Shown: positions 1 through 13,542, counted from the first letter of the stretch. The stretch is DNA of 64,000 nucleotides from Limnanthes douglasii subsp. nivea (GCA_036936605.1 JAUPFV010000001.1:173308386-173372385); one strand, 5' to 3'. Numbers and translations: made by a program. The notes: generated from the letters alone by a model not told the origin.

Positions 1-3000
1 TTCTGCCAACATATCTCTTCGTGCAAAATTGCTTCAATTTTCAAATATTATCTCTTTTACCTCAGTCATCTTTTATCGAATCCTAGTCATATCATGTGTA
101 AAGATTATTGTCCGATTTTTTTCACCTCATATTTTGGTAAGGTAAGTTTACTTCTTTTTTATTTTTCAATGATAATATTGGATTGTTGGCTTAAATTGTG
201 CATCAATAAGGTTGAAACATATGGTATGATGTTCGAGCTCAAAAACGGAGCAGGTTTAACCCTTACCTCTGTTACTATCATGTTGACTCATTTATGCTCC
301 TTCGATCCTTCTATGGATTCTTGTGAGGCTATTAATACCGTCATGGTCTCTCCTAAGGGATCAATTTTCAATTCATCTTGTATTGTAGCAATAAACACAG
401 GCTTCACTGACTTTAACGTTACAAAACTCTGTACTCTGTTGTATTTGCCTCTCTGTTTTGCAGGTTCATTATACTGCAGGTTTAAGCATCGCATACATGG
501 AAACCTTCCCGAAACTTCTTGCAAAATGGAAAGTCGTTTAATGAGAGCCATAAAGCCCGTGGATTTTATTTTTACCTAGTCCACCTCGCTTCCAATAACT
601 GATATTTTTAAGGAACTAACCGTATTACTAGACTTCTAATGGAAAAATAAATGATGATGACTTGCAAAGATAATATATGACCGTTCTCCTCCAGTATTCT
701 TGTTATAAGTGGCGTCAACAACACGGGTCAGTGGTGTCTTGAAAAAACCAAACATGTGTCTTCTCTCTCTCCAAACCATATTGGGATACCCAAAGCGACG
801 ATTTGTCTACTGCAATCTCAAACCACCTTCACCAATAAAAGAGCCCGCATTTTATGTGAACCTATATCCTCATTTAATGTCAAGATTTTTTACTTTCGAA
901 ATTTTACAGAAACACCACATGGCATCGAGGCAATGATGGAATATAAACCATCATCTTATCTGAATTCTCTATGCGTATGCTTATGCCACGATGTTAGGGT
1001 TATACATATATTATAGAGAACTCATTCACCCTCCACAAAGATAAATTCTAAACCATGGCTAACCACACTTTCACATCTTTTAACCTGTACTAACTTTAAA
1101 CTTTCTACTACCACCACTCCTAAAAGTTTGAAAATGGTTAGCACTCGTACTAGTGCTAAAACCATAAAAAGAGATCATCTGCAAAAAAATAAAATTGGTA
1201 AACTAAGAAAAATATCTCCTCATTTCAACAAAAAAAACCAACCCAAACATCTCACATAATGAACTGATGCCTATCGTTTCTCCATACCTCCATCAAAGCC
1301 CGTATGATACTACACTTATTTTGGAAACCATACCAACAATGATCTCCCATCCATCTCACCAACATGATATCTATCAGCTAACACAAACACCAAAGCCCTA
1401 ATATATGGTCTTTATATCTCGGTAAATGTATCCCCCTTACCAGTCACCAGTCCCCTTAAAAAGCAGCACAATCTTTGTGAAACCAACAAGCTTGCTCTTG
1501 AGAAGATAAAGAATGAGATGGAGGTCACACCATTTTTCATCTCTTTCGATGGCTTGAGTTTTTATATAAAACTTGATGAAGATGAGGACCCCTCTGAGAT
1601 TGTGATACGACCCTCCTAGAATCGGCACTCTGAAATAGGATATGGATAACTTTACAACCATGAACCCAAAAAGATTTAAGGATCATAAGATGTGGATCGA
1701 TAGGTCACACAGAGGTTGTGGAAATGCCTTTAATATTCCAACTAATCTTCATTTGGATATGACGCACCAAATGAAGAACAAATTTTCTTGTGGATATTAC
1801 ACACCAGCAAGACTATAGTAAAACTTAAGAAGTTTTTCACATCAAAGATAGTCTAACCATTTAACATCTGAGTACATAGTTTTTATAGGAGAAAAACAAG
1901 CCTTGAACACAATTAAAGCTGTTCTTGGAAAAATAATGCATGTCTCTAACATAATTAAGGTTTTTTTTAAACAGAATGCATGCCTTGAACACATTTAATT
2001 TTATTCTTGGAAATGCATTAAGATTGAAAATACAAAGTATTAATGATAACAGTTTGAAATCAGACCTTTTTCCCCTCCAAGGACATGGATTTTGTTGTAG
2101 ATGGGCCTTGGGCTTTTATTTCTACAAATGAGCAATGGTGAAGTGAAACAATTACCTCATTAAAAACTTTGTCAAGAAAATCCATTGGGACAAAACTTGA
2201 ACAAGAGAAAAAGTATAATCGAGACACTTTCTCATTTGTTGAAATCAATTAGCTTGAATCAAGATCAAAGTGGTTTGACAAGATTTTCCACCATACTTGT
2301 TGTTCAGATCACATAAATTCTCCATTTGATAAAACAATCCTCCAATAGCTTTATTAAATTTGTTTACTCTTGATCGAGTTATTGGACTAGCTGGTAAGGT
2401 ACGAACATCCTCAACTTCAAGCTCATCCTCCCATTCAATTTGCTCATCTCGTTCTTGTATATTTCCATGTTCTAACCTCTTTGTGTCATCTAGGATTACA
2501 TCAGACTGAATCTTACACTTATATACCTACAACCAAACTTGAGCATCTCAAGGCCATCTACACGGGAAATTTAAGTGTCATAATAGATAACAATTGTTCA
2601 AGAGAGTTGTATGTGATGGATGAAAGCTTCATCTTGCCAAATTATGTCAACCCTCCTTCCTCCATACATGGTAATGACACTCTTATCATTCCAGGTTGGA
2701 GCCTTTTCCCCTCTACTTAAGCTTTCACTCCTCTCTCTCTCTCTCTCTCTCTCATGTGGAACTATTAGATTTATTCCCCATGCACTCGTTCACCCAACAA
2801 ATGTCTAAATTTGATGCAAACGCAAACCCTAGCTATAATGAACCAGTATCTTGTATCGTGATTATTTAACCTTATTATCTCTCATGTGCAAACATCTGAT
2901 CATAAGCCCAAACCGACCACCACAAACCCAGCCTTTTTGTGAAAATATTATGGAAAAATACTTATTCTATCCTAACCTTATTAAGCCCACCTAAGCACCA

Positions 3001-3629
3001 AACCCTAACCCACCACATAGAATCCTAAGTATTGCTGAAATACAACTCCTCCAAAACCCTCTAATCAGACGACCATCATATTTACTCATTACTTTCCCCA
3101 ACCAAATACTTCCACCATCGTGCACACTTTATCTACTACCCCTCAATTTACCAACTAGTCCACACTTGGCCCTCTCAAATCCCTCGGCATTCCCCCTTCA
3201 TCGTTCCCACAATCCTTCTCGGGAAAGAATGACAGAGGGAGAGTCATCACACGTTCCAAAAGGGATTGGAGGTTACTTGGAAATCTAAGATTTAGCCTCA
3301 AGACCATGATACATGATAACTTAAACATTAGCCTCTAGACTAAGAGCACCTTACAGTGTCTCTTATCTCAACTAGGCTACCAACATCATTTTCACCATAC
3401 TATACAACACCTCAGTATTCCTAGTCAACTTGCAACCTTTTCCACCTGTAAAATCTCAAGCCACCACCAAACCATACCAACAACCATCCCTATTCAAACT
3501 TCCCAAACTTAGGCCAACATAGTTGTGCAGCCTTAAAAAAATCGATTCACTATGAATGTTGAGAAGATACCATCCCTTCAAATTGATAAGGGCGTGCTTC
3601 TGTTCCCACCGATGCCATAGTTGGTAGTC
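1..3629. other. No supported gene; AT-rich intergenic or decayed repeat DNA
   Basis: Open reading frames here are short, lack recognisable motifs and overlap on both strands. The longest (94-579 +, 161 codons) has no domain I recognise and an overlapping reading frame on the other strand. The stretch just before 3,630 may be the 5' part of the LINE that follows, but nothing in the sequence fixes where that element begins. Confidence 0.5.
2728..2753. repeat. (CT)n microsatellite
   Basis: About 13 CT dinucleotides in a row, in otherwise unannotated sequence. Confidence 0.9.
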
Positions 3630-4185
3630 AGTCAATCTGACTGGGGAAAATGCATGTTGGGTTATTTCATAACAAATAAAAGAGCTTTATATCATGTTCA
3701 ATCGATTGCAACAAGAATTTAGGACATCCATGGTCTTCGGGAATACAAGCCCACACCCAAAATTCATTACTTTTTGAAACTTTTCCATTTTTGATAATGC
3801 AACATAGGTACTCGAGATCGCTCTATGGTTTACCAAAAACCACACAATCTTTCTCAAAAGATGAGTATCAATAGAAAAATCTACAGGAATCTCTCAAAGC
3901 GATTCCTCTAAAGGTAAAGTTTCATGGGCTTCCACATGAGCTGTGGTCAGAGCGAGGGTTGAGAATCCTTGGAAGCTTCTTGGGAACACTCATCTATTTA
4001 GATACCCACACAGAAAATTATGAGAGGCTTAGCTTTGTATGGATATGGATCATAATGAATACAATAGAAGACTTCTCAACTACCATCAAGATCACTTGTT
4101 TGAGAAAGACTCATATCTTACAGGTTGAGTACTATGGCACTCCCCTAACATGTGTTTAAATGCAATACCTTTGGGTATAATATTG
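3630..4185 (+). pseudogene. LINE (L1-type) ORF1 remnant, DUF4283-like with zinc-knuckle start
   Basis: Translation in shifting plus-strand frames gives the DUF4283 pattern of plant L1 ORF1 proteins: a W-G-K-C-M-L-G-Y-F block near 3,642-3,668, and at the end L-Q-V-E-Y-Y-G-T-P-L-T-C-V (about 4,119-4,157), which corresponds to the family's YE-lP-xxC-xxC-fGH segment. The next codons, read with a stop, give a K-C-N-T-F-G-like continuation. ORF1 proteins bind the LINE RNA. Several stops and frame changes make this non-functional. It lies about 0.7 kb upstream of ORF2 remains in the same orientation, as in L1 elements. Confidence 0.55.
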
Positions 4186-4859
4186 CAAGTTGCACCGATT
4201 CAATGGACACCTCCCACACCAGAATCACCACCATAAGTCATGTAAAGGATTCGATAACAGACAACTCAGAGCAAATCACTGTGTCTTCTAGTGACAATGA
4301 TACACCTTCATCTCTAACTACAATTGATTGATGTTGAGATTTGAATGAGATGGTATAATCGTCCGCCAAGGACGTTATTTTCGTGAAAGAAGTCCTGCTA
4401 CTGTGTAAGTTCACTCTGGAACCTGAGATAAAAAAAACAAGCCACAAATAAATTCACTTCACCAATCATGCAGATTGATATACTATCAGCCTTGCATCCT
4501 TGTTTTAGTACACCTAGGAACAACTCTACCCAAGTGTTAGTTTTTCTTGTTGACTATACGTTTTTTCTTTACTTTACAAACTCTATGCATCTCTCCAATT
4601 GGAGTCTGAGGTATCTAAACAACCCCATTGGATAAAAATATATTTGTGATTATATTTTTTCAAATAACATTACTATTATATGCATGCAAGAAACAAAGGT
4701 ATATTGATAATATGAACATGATCATGTGAACGATGGTACCATTTTCGTATTACAAGACAAACCATACATCTCATCAATTTGGTAGAATTTGGATTTTTTA
4801 GAATCCAAGTGTGTTTAGTATCAACATTAGCATAACAACCCCTCAATTCATGGATTGCA

Positions 4860-7630
4860 CCCTAACTTATATAGCAAGAAATCAAAAAATTTATCTTATG
4901 GTTGTTTATGGTTTCAATAATCCACTAGACGTTTTTTGTGGTCTGATATCACCCATTTCCACTATGAGACATAACAACCCGTGAATAATCGTAGTGATTT
5001 CAAGGCCACTAGGAACCCTCTTAAATGTGTGCGTAATATCGGCCTTTGGACCTGCTCAATCAAAGAATTTAATGAGTGTTGCCACTCCAGCAAACTTAGT
5101 GATCTAAGTTCATTAAGATTTCAGTTCACTTGGACACACAAGGAGATTGTCAATCTAATCTTATTAAAAATGGATAAAACACGTGTTAATAATAGTCATT
5201 TGGATGATAATTTCCCTAACTCTTTTACCTATTTTGACCTCGCTCACACTTCCGACCACACTCTCGTTACCTTATACCTCTATAATAATAAAAACCCTTT
5301 AGGTATTTCAATATATGGGAACACCACCAAAGCTTTTTAGGAATCATCACTGATAGCTGGAATACCCCTTGCGAGAAAAACACCATGACAATTATCCCTT
5401 CTAAACTTAACCACCTCCAAGACGCCCTCTCTGAGTTAAACAAATGGGAGTTTGGTAACATAAGTGATAAGATTGACCAGGCTTAAAATTCTTTGTTCCA
5501 AGCCCAATTGATAATGGCTAACAATCTGACTAATAATCAACTCATCAATGCCGAGATTGAGGCGCCAAAGAACTATGTTTTCTTTAGCCGAGCTAAGGAA
5601 TCCTTCTTAAAATAAAAATGTCATCGAATATGGCTGACATTAGGGTATAGTAACTCTAAGTATATCCAGAATAGCATTAAAGTCATAAAAACAAATTCAG
5701 TCAATAATACAGAGGGTTCCAACCCTGAAGGTGTTTCGAATGTCTTTTAAGCCATTTCTCGAAGCTCCTTGAATCTAGCAGCCCACCAACCCATCTGGGT
5801 CGTGAGAGAATAAAAACTTAAATCACAATCAAAATTTACCCTTATGATAATTCTAACATGGTCAAACCTGTCAATGAGGATGAGATAAAAAAATGCCTTA
5901 TTTAACATGGTTACAATATAAATGAAATAGGCCTGAAATGCACTCTAAAAATTGATCTCATGAAAGCCTTCGATAATATCCAATGGCTTTTTCTCCTTGA
6001 TGTCCTCCATGTTATGGAATTTGTAAAAACATGATTGGTTGGATCCTACTATGCATTTTCTCACCCTTCGACTCAATTTGCATCAATGGTAACACTTACG
6101 GTTCTTTCAAACGTAAAAATAGCCTATGATAAGGTGAATTTTTATCTCAGTATGTTTTTATTATTTTTGTGCGGGTCCTTTCCAACGTCCTCTGAGAGAA
6201 ATTTCAACACCTTAACTTTGGATACCATTGGAAATGCAAGATCATAAACTTCTGTTTCATGGAAAACCTTATGATCTTCTATAGAGCTACTTTTCCTTAT
6301 GTCGCTTTAATCAAACAAGGTCTTGAAGAATTTATAATGATATCAGGCATTTGCCTCAATCCCAAAACGAGTCATGTATATCTCTATGGAGTTACAAAAA
6401 AACTTGTGTCGCGACATTATCTCAACTATGGGATTCCAAGAAGGCATCATCCTCTTTAAATACCTAGGAATTCCTTTATCTCATCAAGACTATCATACAA
6501 CAACTACATAACACTTTTCCAAAAATTCACCAACCACATTAATTCTTAGACCTCCATGCACCTCTCTTATGTTGGGAGACTCAAATTATTAAAATTGTTC
6601 CTTTTTGCCAGCTAAACCTAATTGTCTTCGGTTATCATTCTTCATGTCTGCGTCCTTAATGAACTATCTCAACTATTTCTAATATTCATTTGATCAAAAC
6701 CTAAAATGAAAACCACATGCACTAAATTTTATTGGTACAAGATCATATGCCCTCAGATGAGAGCGACCTTGGAATTCTAAACCTTAAGGTTTGGAATCAG
6801 GCAGTCGCCCTAAAAACATTTTAGTCTATCTTGACAAAAAATCCTTCATTAATCTAAATCAAATGAATTATCATAAATAAAAAAAGATAAAACAATTTGG
6901 AGCTTTGAAGCGGGCTCCTCCCCGAGCTGGGGTGGAGGAAAATTTTAGAACTCATAAATTTTGTTGTAAATCTCTACAAATTTGACGTTGGAAATGAACC
7001 TCTACCTCTATATGGTATGATCCATGTCCTTTCTCTATATCCCTTGTTGACCACTATGGTCCAGGTATCATCATGTATGCTCGATTGCACAATAAAAGCA
7101 TGGTTTTCAGACATTATTAGTAATAACTTGTGTAATTGGCCCTCTCATATCCATTCAGGTATACGGTCCCGCCAACACCATTTGCTTAAAGTTAGTAATA
7201 CTGTTAATTTACTCCCAACCCTGATGGATCAGGATGATGTTTTCCTATGGATCCCAAACTAGAACCGCAACATATTCATCGTATGTACTATATATAAGTT
7301 TATTCGGCTTGCAACTCTAAAGAAACCATGTGTTTCTTTTGTCTTGAAAAAATTTAACATTCCCAGAAATTATTTTATAGCATGGCTAACAATCCAAAAA
7401 AAGTTATCCCCTTGAGACAAACTCATTGATATGGGTTTCACTACAACTCCTGATTGTGTTTTTTGCGATAAGGTATCTGAAACCATTAACCATAGCTACT
7501 ACAAGAAAAAGATTTGGAAGACCATTTTGAGAAACATCATCATGACATCCCCAAGTTGTGATTGGCCTTCCTGGCTCACCATAGTGAGCACTTGGACCCT
7601 CTCTACAAATGACCATTGTTACACGTGACA
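4860..7630 (+). pseudogene. LINE (L1-type) ORF2 remnant: endonuclease, reverse transcriptase, zf-RVT
   Basis: The order matches plant L1 ORF2. An endonuclease-like part (about 4,880-5,340) has the F-T-W-T-H tract near 5,128. The RT part has K-I-D-L-M-K-A-F-D (about 5,949-5,975; family KxDLxKAYD) followed by I-N-G-N-T-Y-G-S-F (about 6,080) and the L-M-I-F-Y-R-A plus S-G-I-C-L-N-P-K-T-S stretch (about 6,268-6,375), the usual neighbours of the FADD motif. FADD itself reads F-M-E-N, so a catalytic pair is lost. A zf-RVT-like C-x-x-C...H tail lies at 7,431-7,560. Many stops and frameshifts make it dead. No poly(A) tail or target duplication could be fixed, so the ends are approximate. Confidence 0.75.
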
Positions 7631-7639
7631 TACTTCTTT

Positions 7640-8355
7640 CTGCACAGTAATATATTATATTTAGAATGAAAAAATGCTAGAATTTTCAGAGAGAGTCAAA
7701 CATTGGGCTATGTTATAGCCCACTATATCTTCTCGGGCCTCTACTACAGACTATATGGAACGAGAGTTCCATGGCCTAGATAAATCGAAACACAATTCGT
7801 TCACCTATATAGTTAGCCTCTCATATTCACTTAGACCTAAACCTGTTTTTCACCTAGATAACTGCTCCATTTTGTTTTTAATTTGCCACCATGAAATGTT
7901 CTGAAGTACTTTTAAACAATTATTTTATTTATACTATTGCATTTTATGCAAACAAAACATAAAATAAATATGTAATGTTTAATAAGTTGAAATTTTCTTG
8001 TATTTTTCTTTTTCCTCCACCAAATATTTTATGAGACATTAATTTTGGATTCATTTATAGTAAAAAACAACGTTTCCAAAATAAAAAATTTTGATTTAAA
8101 TGTATAAAATTAAATTTAAAGTTTTAAAAAAATTAAATAGAATATTTCATAGTTCGTTTTTCTTCAAATATATTCGATCTTAACAATTTAAAGAAAACTA
8201 GATAAATAAATAAATAAATGTTAAAAAACCATTTTAAGGTGTAAATACAGAATTAAAGTCAATGTACTATATGTGCAATATTTACCAAATAAACTTTACT
8301 TCCACGTGGAAACTCTAGAGAAAAGACCATGCATCAGGGACTAAATTATAGAAAG
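7640..8355. other. AT-rich spacer without gene
   Basis: No coding potential and no clear repeat. It forms the left flank of the Tat-lineage retrotransposon. Confidence 0.6.
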
Positions 8356-9014
8356 TGATAAGGGGGGATTCCCCCAAATAAGTGCGAGAACGAGTAAGAG
8401 GACACCAAACTTGGATTAGGACAAACAATAAAGAAAAAGAGTGAGCTCAACAACGTTCACGAGTTCGGAGGCAGGTTGAACACAAAGCAGATCGACCAGT
8501 ACTCAGATCGAGACGAGCTCAGAGGCAGGTTGAGCACAAAGGTAGATCGACCACTACTCAGATCGAAATCGAAGGCATTAAGAGAAGAATCGATCGACCA
8601 AATTAAGGATGCGAGGAACATGTGATCAATATTGAACGCGAGCTCGAAGAAAATAAGTTTATTGTGAGATAAGTGAGCTCGACCTCGACAAGCCAGAACA
8701 AATCTGATTGCATTCAAGGGATGGCCCAGTTCGATTTGAAGCACAGATCAGACAAGGCGTATCTTTATTAATTATGTAACAAACTTTTTAACTTTTAAGT
8801 CAAACCGTATTAATTACTTACTCCAAGATTATAGGGTTAGTGACGTTAGTGAGTTAGTGGAGCGTTAAGTGTAAACGTGTGTAACCGCCCACTAACTCGC
8901 AGCATTATAAATAGGAAGAACATATCCATGAATAAGACGATCCTTTTTTTCCTTATCTCTTTCTTAACTGAAATCCCAATGACTTGATCGTGGCAAAACT
9001 TGTTATTCCCGTAA
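8356..9014 (+). repeat. 5' LTR of the Tat-lineage element
   Basis: Matches the 3' LTR along its whole length, starting TGATAAGG. It contains internal near-tandem copies of a block with GAGGCAGGTTGAGCACAAAG followed by an AGATCGACCACTACTCAGATCGA-like stretch. A TATA-like CATTATAAATAGG (about 8,903-8,915) is the likely promoter. The 3' boundary is blurred: the sequence reads CCCGTAA where the other LTR has CCCGACA. Confidence 0.85.
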
Positions 9015-9020
9015 AAAATT

Positions 9021-9038
9021 TGGCGTCGTACGTGGGTA
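9021..9038 (+). promoter_or_regulatory. Primer-binding site, tRNA-Asp-like
   Basis: TGGCGTCGTACGTGGGTA lies a few bases after the 5' LTR. Its first half matches the TGGCGCCG start of PBSs complementary to plant tRNA-Asp. The second half is diverged, so the tRNA assignment is tentative. Confidence 0.55.
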
Positions 9039-9054
9039 CCCTTAACCAATCACC

Positions 9055-10722
9055 ATGGTAGTCACAAGGTCAGGAATCGAAAGAGACAACCAGGAAACTA
9101 GCGAAGCAACGACACACCAGAGAGGAGTGATGAATCAACCAAGAGGGTGAAGCGTCCCATTTTCTGGCCCTTGAGCTCCTGGCGAGGGTAATTCTGTGGC
9201 ACCCCAAGGAGCAGTAATGACCGAGGAACTACTGATTCATCCCACGGTCGTTTCCCGAGCAGAAGTGCACCTCCATCAGCGGGCGGGTGCAACAGGGGCT
9301 CGCAGAACTATGGAAGCCATCCCGGCAGATGACTCGTCAGTCCTCCAATTAGAACAAAAAATCTAGAATTTCCAGGATGAACATTTGAAAATACCGTTTG
9401 AACGAGACGTAAGGGAACAAGCCATGCATGCCACAATGGCAGGAATGAATGACGTTATTAATACTCCCACCGCTAAGATCAAGGGCACGAGCAGGGCGAA
9501 TCAACGATCCGATCCGGAGGTGAGCAAAGTTAACAGAATGGATCGATCGTCCAAATGAGATGACAAGCGGGAAGGTGAAGGTGAGAGCACGGAGAAGAAT
9601 CATAGCAGGGGTCGGCAGGGTGAGGCGAAGCAGACGTCAACCAAGCGAGCTCGGGAAGGTGAAGATTTCCGCTACAATCAGGTCCGCCTAAGGTTGTCAG
9701 CGTACAGAATAAAGGAATCACCATTCTCTGAGAAGATTCTCGAAGCTCAGCTCCCGAGGAAATTCGAACCATTCAGGATGGAAGCGTATGATGGAACGGG
9801 AGATCCAGAGAGGCATTTGGAGAAGTTTGTAAATATGATGATGGCCTTCAACCCCGACCATGCGATGTTGTATCTAGTACTGTCCATCACTCTCAAAGGT
9901 AACGTTATAGATTGGTTCAACATCTTACAGAAATGATCCATCTATGACTTTACAGGATTATGGAAAGCGTTCAGGGAAAGGTTTGTTGGCAACAAAGAGC
10001 TTAAGCGCGAGCGAGATTCAATTATGGACCTTTATCAGCAACGAGGTGAGTCCCTTAAAAGTATGTTAGAAGATTTGTTCATGCTATGAATGCTTTACCA
10101 GATTTGGCCGAAAATATGGTGGTGGCGTCCCCGAAACGAGGGCTCGATCGAAAGGGGGAATTGTATGCAGATCTCATCAAGTTCCCAACTGAGAACATGG
10201 GGGGACCTGCTTGCTAGGGCATATACTTTTATTAGGGTCGACGATGCCAGAAAGGGAGGGTCACCCTTGTGGCGCGGATTGGGTTTCAAAGAAGGCGGAA
10301 CAGAACAGAAAAAGATTGAGGAGCAGCCAATGAGGGATTATAACAGGCGACCCCAGCAGCTGGAACAACCAAATAGACGCTTCACCCCATTGACTGAGGC
10401 CATCTCGGTGATTTATGATAAAACAAAGGGGTGCACGAAGTACCAAGCTCCACGCATGATGAGCGCACCAGGATTTAAACAATCTAATCGGTATTATTCT
10501 GCATATTATTATGATCATGGACATTCCACGGATGAGTGTTGGCAATTAAGAGAGGAGATTCAACGCTTGATAGACAATGGAGAGATGATACAATATATCA
10601 AGAGATCTCACCCGGATCGCCGTGAGGAAGTTCGTTCTCCAAACAATGAGAAATCAACTAATGGAGAAGAACCAGAAATCAACAAGCAACAGTGGCTTCT
10701 CACCATATCAGGGGGGAGCTAG
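9055..10722 (+). pseudogene. Tat gag (nucleocapsid/capsid), broken
   Basis: The likely start is the ATG at 9,055 in a good context (CACCATGG). The capsid homology region is at about 9,690-10,080, with P-F-S-E-K-I-L-E-A-Q-L-P, then Y-D-G-T-G-D-P-E-R-H-L-E-K-F and W-F-N-I-L, the standard Ty3/gypsy gag signature. A stop at about 9,934 interrupts it. A second open stretch (10,090-10,722) ends with the Tat-type Y-Y-Y-D-H-G-H-S-T-D-E-C-W-Q-L segment, the degenerate zinc-knuckle equivalent. An early stop near 9,148 and several frame changes show it cannot make full-length Gag. Confidence 0.8.
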
Positions 10723-10799
10723 GTCACAAGTCAAGGGTCAGCTCCACACAAGCGAGCTAAAAATGAGTTTGACATGTACGAAATAGATGCAAATTATTA

Positions 10800-12250
10800 T
10801 CAAAACTAAAGAGACCCAGTAGCTGACCTCACATTCAATGATGACGATGTCAGAGGTGTCAGTCTACCACATGAAGACGTTTTGACTATTCATCTAGATA
10901 TCGGAGGGGTAATGGTAACTAGAATGCTGGTTGATGGAGGAAGCTCGGCAAATATTATTTTCAAAAGTAGCTTTGATCGATGCATAATGTGCCCCCATAC
11001 CGGCCTACTCAACGAACGTTGGTCGGCTATGAAGGAAGAACCTCACAATGTGTTGGGGAAGTGGAGTTGTTAGTAAAAGTTGGTCACGGAGCCACGAAGA
11101 AGGAACTAAAAACAATGTTCATAATTTCCGATGCACCGAGCCCTTACCATGCCATTATTAGACGACCATGGCTACATAAGATGGAGGTGATGTTGTGTAC
11201 ATTTCGACTATGCATCAAATATCCGGTCGGTAGCCTAGTAGGAACAATACGAGGCAGCCAGAGAACTGCGCAAACGTGTTATGAATCACGTCAGACCCAT
11301 CCAAACCTCTCCAATAGAAATTATATAGCATGGAGGATGTTGCACCGGGAACACTAGATCTCACCTCGCCAGACCCAGTGGACGATCCAAGAGAAAATGA
11401 GGATCCAACAACTGTAGATACTATAACTGTGGACACGTTCATAGCTGACAGTAGAATGCTTCGGTTGGTAAGGAGTTGTCTCAAGACTCAAAGGTACGTT
11501 TTATAGCTTTATTAGCAAAACATTTAGATGTATTTACTTGGGAGGTGGGTGATATCTCGGGAGTAATCCCTCCGATCATAAGCCATGAATTAGCTATCAA
11601 CCCTTGCGCTAAACTAGTGCGACGAAAGCGCAGGTCTTTTTCAGAAGAAAAGCAGGCCGCTATATTGGCTGAGGTGGCCAAACTAAGCCGGTTGGGGCAC
11701 ATTCAAAAGGCAAGGTACCCGTTTTGGATAGCCAGTCTGGTTCTTGTAAAAAAGAAGAGCGGATAATGGAGAATGTGCATGGATTTCACCGACCTAAACC
11801 AAGTGTTCCCTAAGGATGTTTTCCCATTACCAAGGATGGATACGCTAGTCGATTCAGTCTCGGGTTGCGAATTCTTATCCTTTATGAATGCATACTCTAG
11901 GTATAATCTGATCTGCATGCACCCATCTAACCAAGAGCACACAACCTTTCAAACTGAGAAGGGTCTCTAGTGCTACACAAGTATGCCTTTTGGGTTGAAA
12001 ACTGCAGGCTCGACGTATCAACGGTTGATCAATCACATCTTCCAAGATCACTTGGGACAACATTTAGAGGCGTACATTGACGATACGATCGTTAAACTCG
12101 TGAAGAAATGCAACACTTGAACATATTACAGGTTGTTTTTGATTTATTACGAAGATTTAATCTTAAACTTAACCCGGATAACTGCTCGTTTGGTGTCGCA
12201 AATGGCAAAGTTTTGGGCTATGTGGTAAGTTAACATGGTATTAAGGCCGA
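10800..12250 (+). pseudogene. Tat pol, protease and reverse transcriptase part, broken
   Basis: Protease: L-V-D-G-G-S-S-A-N-I-I at about 10,927-10,960, the aspartyl protease motif in the D-G/T-G-S form. RT: the fingers begin at about 11,560-11,760 (K-K-K-S-G then a stop), then M-C-M-D-F-T-D-L-N-Q (11,773 on), F-M-N-A-Y-S-R-Y-N (about 11,881), S-M-P-F-G-L-K (about 11,980) and Y-I-D-D at about 12,074. In active relatives the third block reads F-L-D-A-Y-S-G-Y; here the catalytic Asp is Asn. At least three in-frame stops and frame changes separate the blocks. A second, more decayed copy of this RT lies at 35.9-36.5 kb. Confidence 0.85.
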
Positions 12251-12279
12251 CCCCGTTCAGCAGGATACAATTTTAAAAA

Positions 12280-13542
12280 TGGAACCACCAAAGAATATTA
12301 GAGAAGTGCAATGTCTTACATGAAGGTTAGCAGCCCTTTCAAGGTTTATCTCACGTGCATCAAACAAGAGCCATCACTTTTTTGAAGTGATGCGAGGTGC
12401 TAAGAAGTTCACCTGGACAGAGGAGTGTGACATAGCTTTTGTTGAGCTCAAGCAATATCTCACCTCCCCTGAGATTTTGTTTGCTCCCGTCCCCGAGGAG
12501 CCCCTGTTTATTTACCTAGCGGTATCATCATTTGCTGTAAACTCAGTCCTCATATGCGATCAGAATGGGATACAACACCAGATATATTACACGAGCAAGA
12601 CGCTAACAGATGCGGAGACAAGATATCTGAACCTCAAAAAACTCGCTCTGAGTTTGGTTGTTGCAGCTCGACAAATGAGGCCATATTTCCAAGGGCATAT
12701 AATTACGGTGCAGACAACATTTTTTTTTACGAACAGTGTTGCAGAAGCCAGATGTTTCAGGTAGACTAACCAAATGGAGTATTAAGCTTGGCGAGTACGA
12801 CATCCGGTTCGAGCCGTTCTTAGCTATAAAAAGGCAAGCAGTCACCGATTTCTTTGCCAAATTCACCTCCTCCAAAGAAAAACAGATTGACAAAGACGAC
12901 ATGTAAACGATTGAACCAGATCAGTCGATCATTGAGGTCGATGGTGCATCTTCTACATCCGGTGGAGGAGAAGGTGTTATACTTCGGACCCCAAATAGTG
13001 AGGAGATCAAGCAAGTTATGCGGTTTAATTTCCCAGTAACGAATAAAGCTTCAGAATATGAGGCCGCCCTTTGTGGCATGAAGCTGGCTTTGATATGTGG
13101 AGCTCGAATCATCAAGGTTAGGTCCGGCTCTCAATTGGTGGTTAATCAAGCACAATGTATTTATGATGTGAGACAGGAATGTATCAAGGAGTACCTTGTG
13201 ATTCTTAAGGAGTACGAGTCTAAATTCACCAGCGTGCTCTATGAGCAGATACCACGAAAGGATAACTCGGCAGCCGATACTCTAGCTAAGACCGCAGCTT
13301 CGGGAGAGTATCCCACAGTTTTACTCCAACAACTCCCCATGACCGAGCACGTATCAGAAGCAGCGACCATCAATTACATATCTAATGATGTCGACTGGAT
13401 GACTCCATACTTACAGTACTTGAATCATGGTACATTGCTTGTAAGTAAAAATAAAGCTCGGGCGTTGCAGATCAAAGCAGCTAAATACTATGTCCTCGAC
13501 AATATTCCGTATAGGAAGAGTTCAAACCGACCTTTGCTTTGA
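12280..13542 (+). pseudogene. Tat pol, tandem RNase H domains (retroviral-like then archaeal-like)
   Basis: The first RNase H (about 12,300-12,850) has the F-T-W-T-E-E-C connection, then I-Y-L-A-V-S-S-F-A-V and L-A-L-S-L-V-V-A-A-R-Q-M-R-P-Y-F-Q. After a short tether ending ...A-V-T-D-F comes a second RNase H (about 12,930-13,320) with N-K-A-S-E-Y-E-A-A-L-C-G-M-K-L-A, S-G-S-Q-L-V-V-N-Q and R-K-D-N-S-A-A-D-T-L-A-K. That is the RVT_3/archaeal RNase H fold and the feature that separates Tat elements from other Ty3/gypsy lineages. The usual D-S-x-L-V motif reads G-S-Q-L-V, so an acidic position is changed. Frames shift near 12,750 and 12,905. Confidence 0.85.

Noticed and set aside
94..579. 161-codon open frame on + and an 87-codon frame opposite
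   Set aside because: No recognisable domain, no promoter or splice context, and both strands are open by chance in the same place; not enough to call a gene.
1437..1661. 74-codon minus-strand frame
   Set aside because: Hydrophobic and without motif; I briefly suspected a transposon or host exon but found no flanking support.
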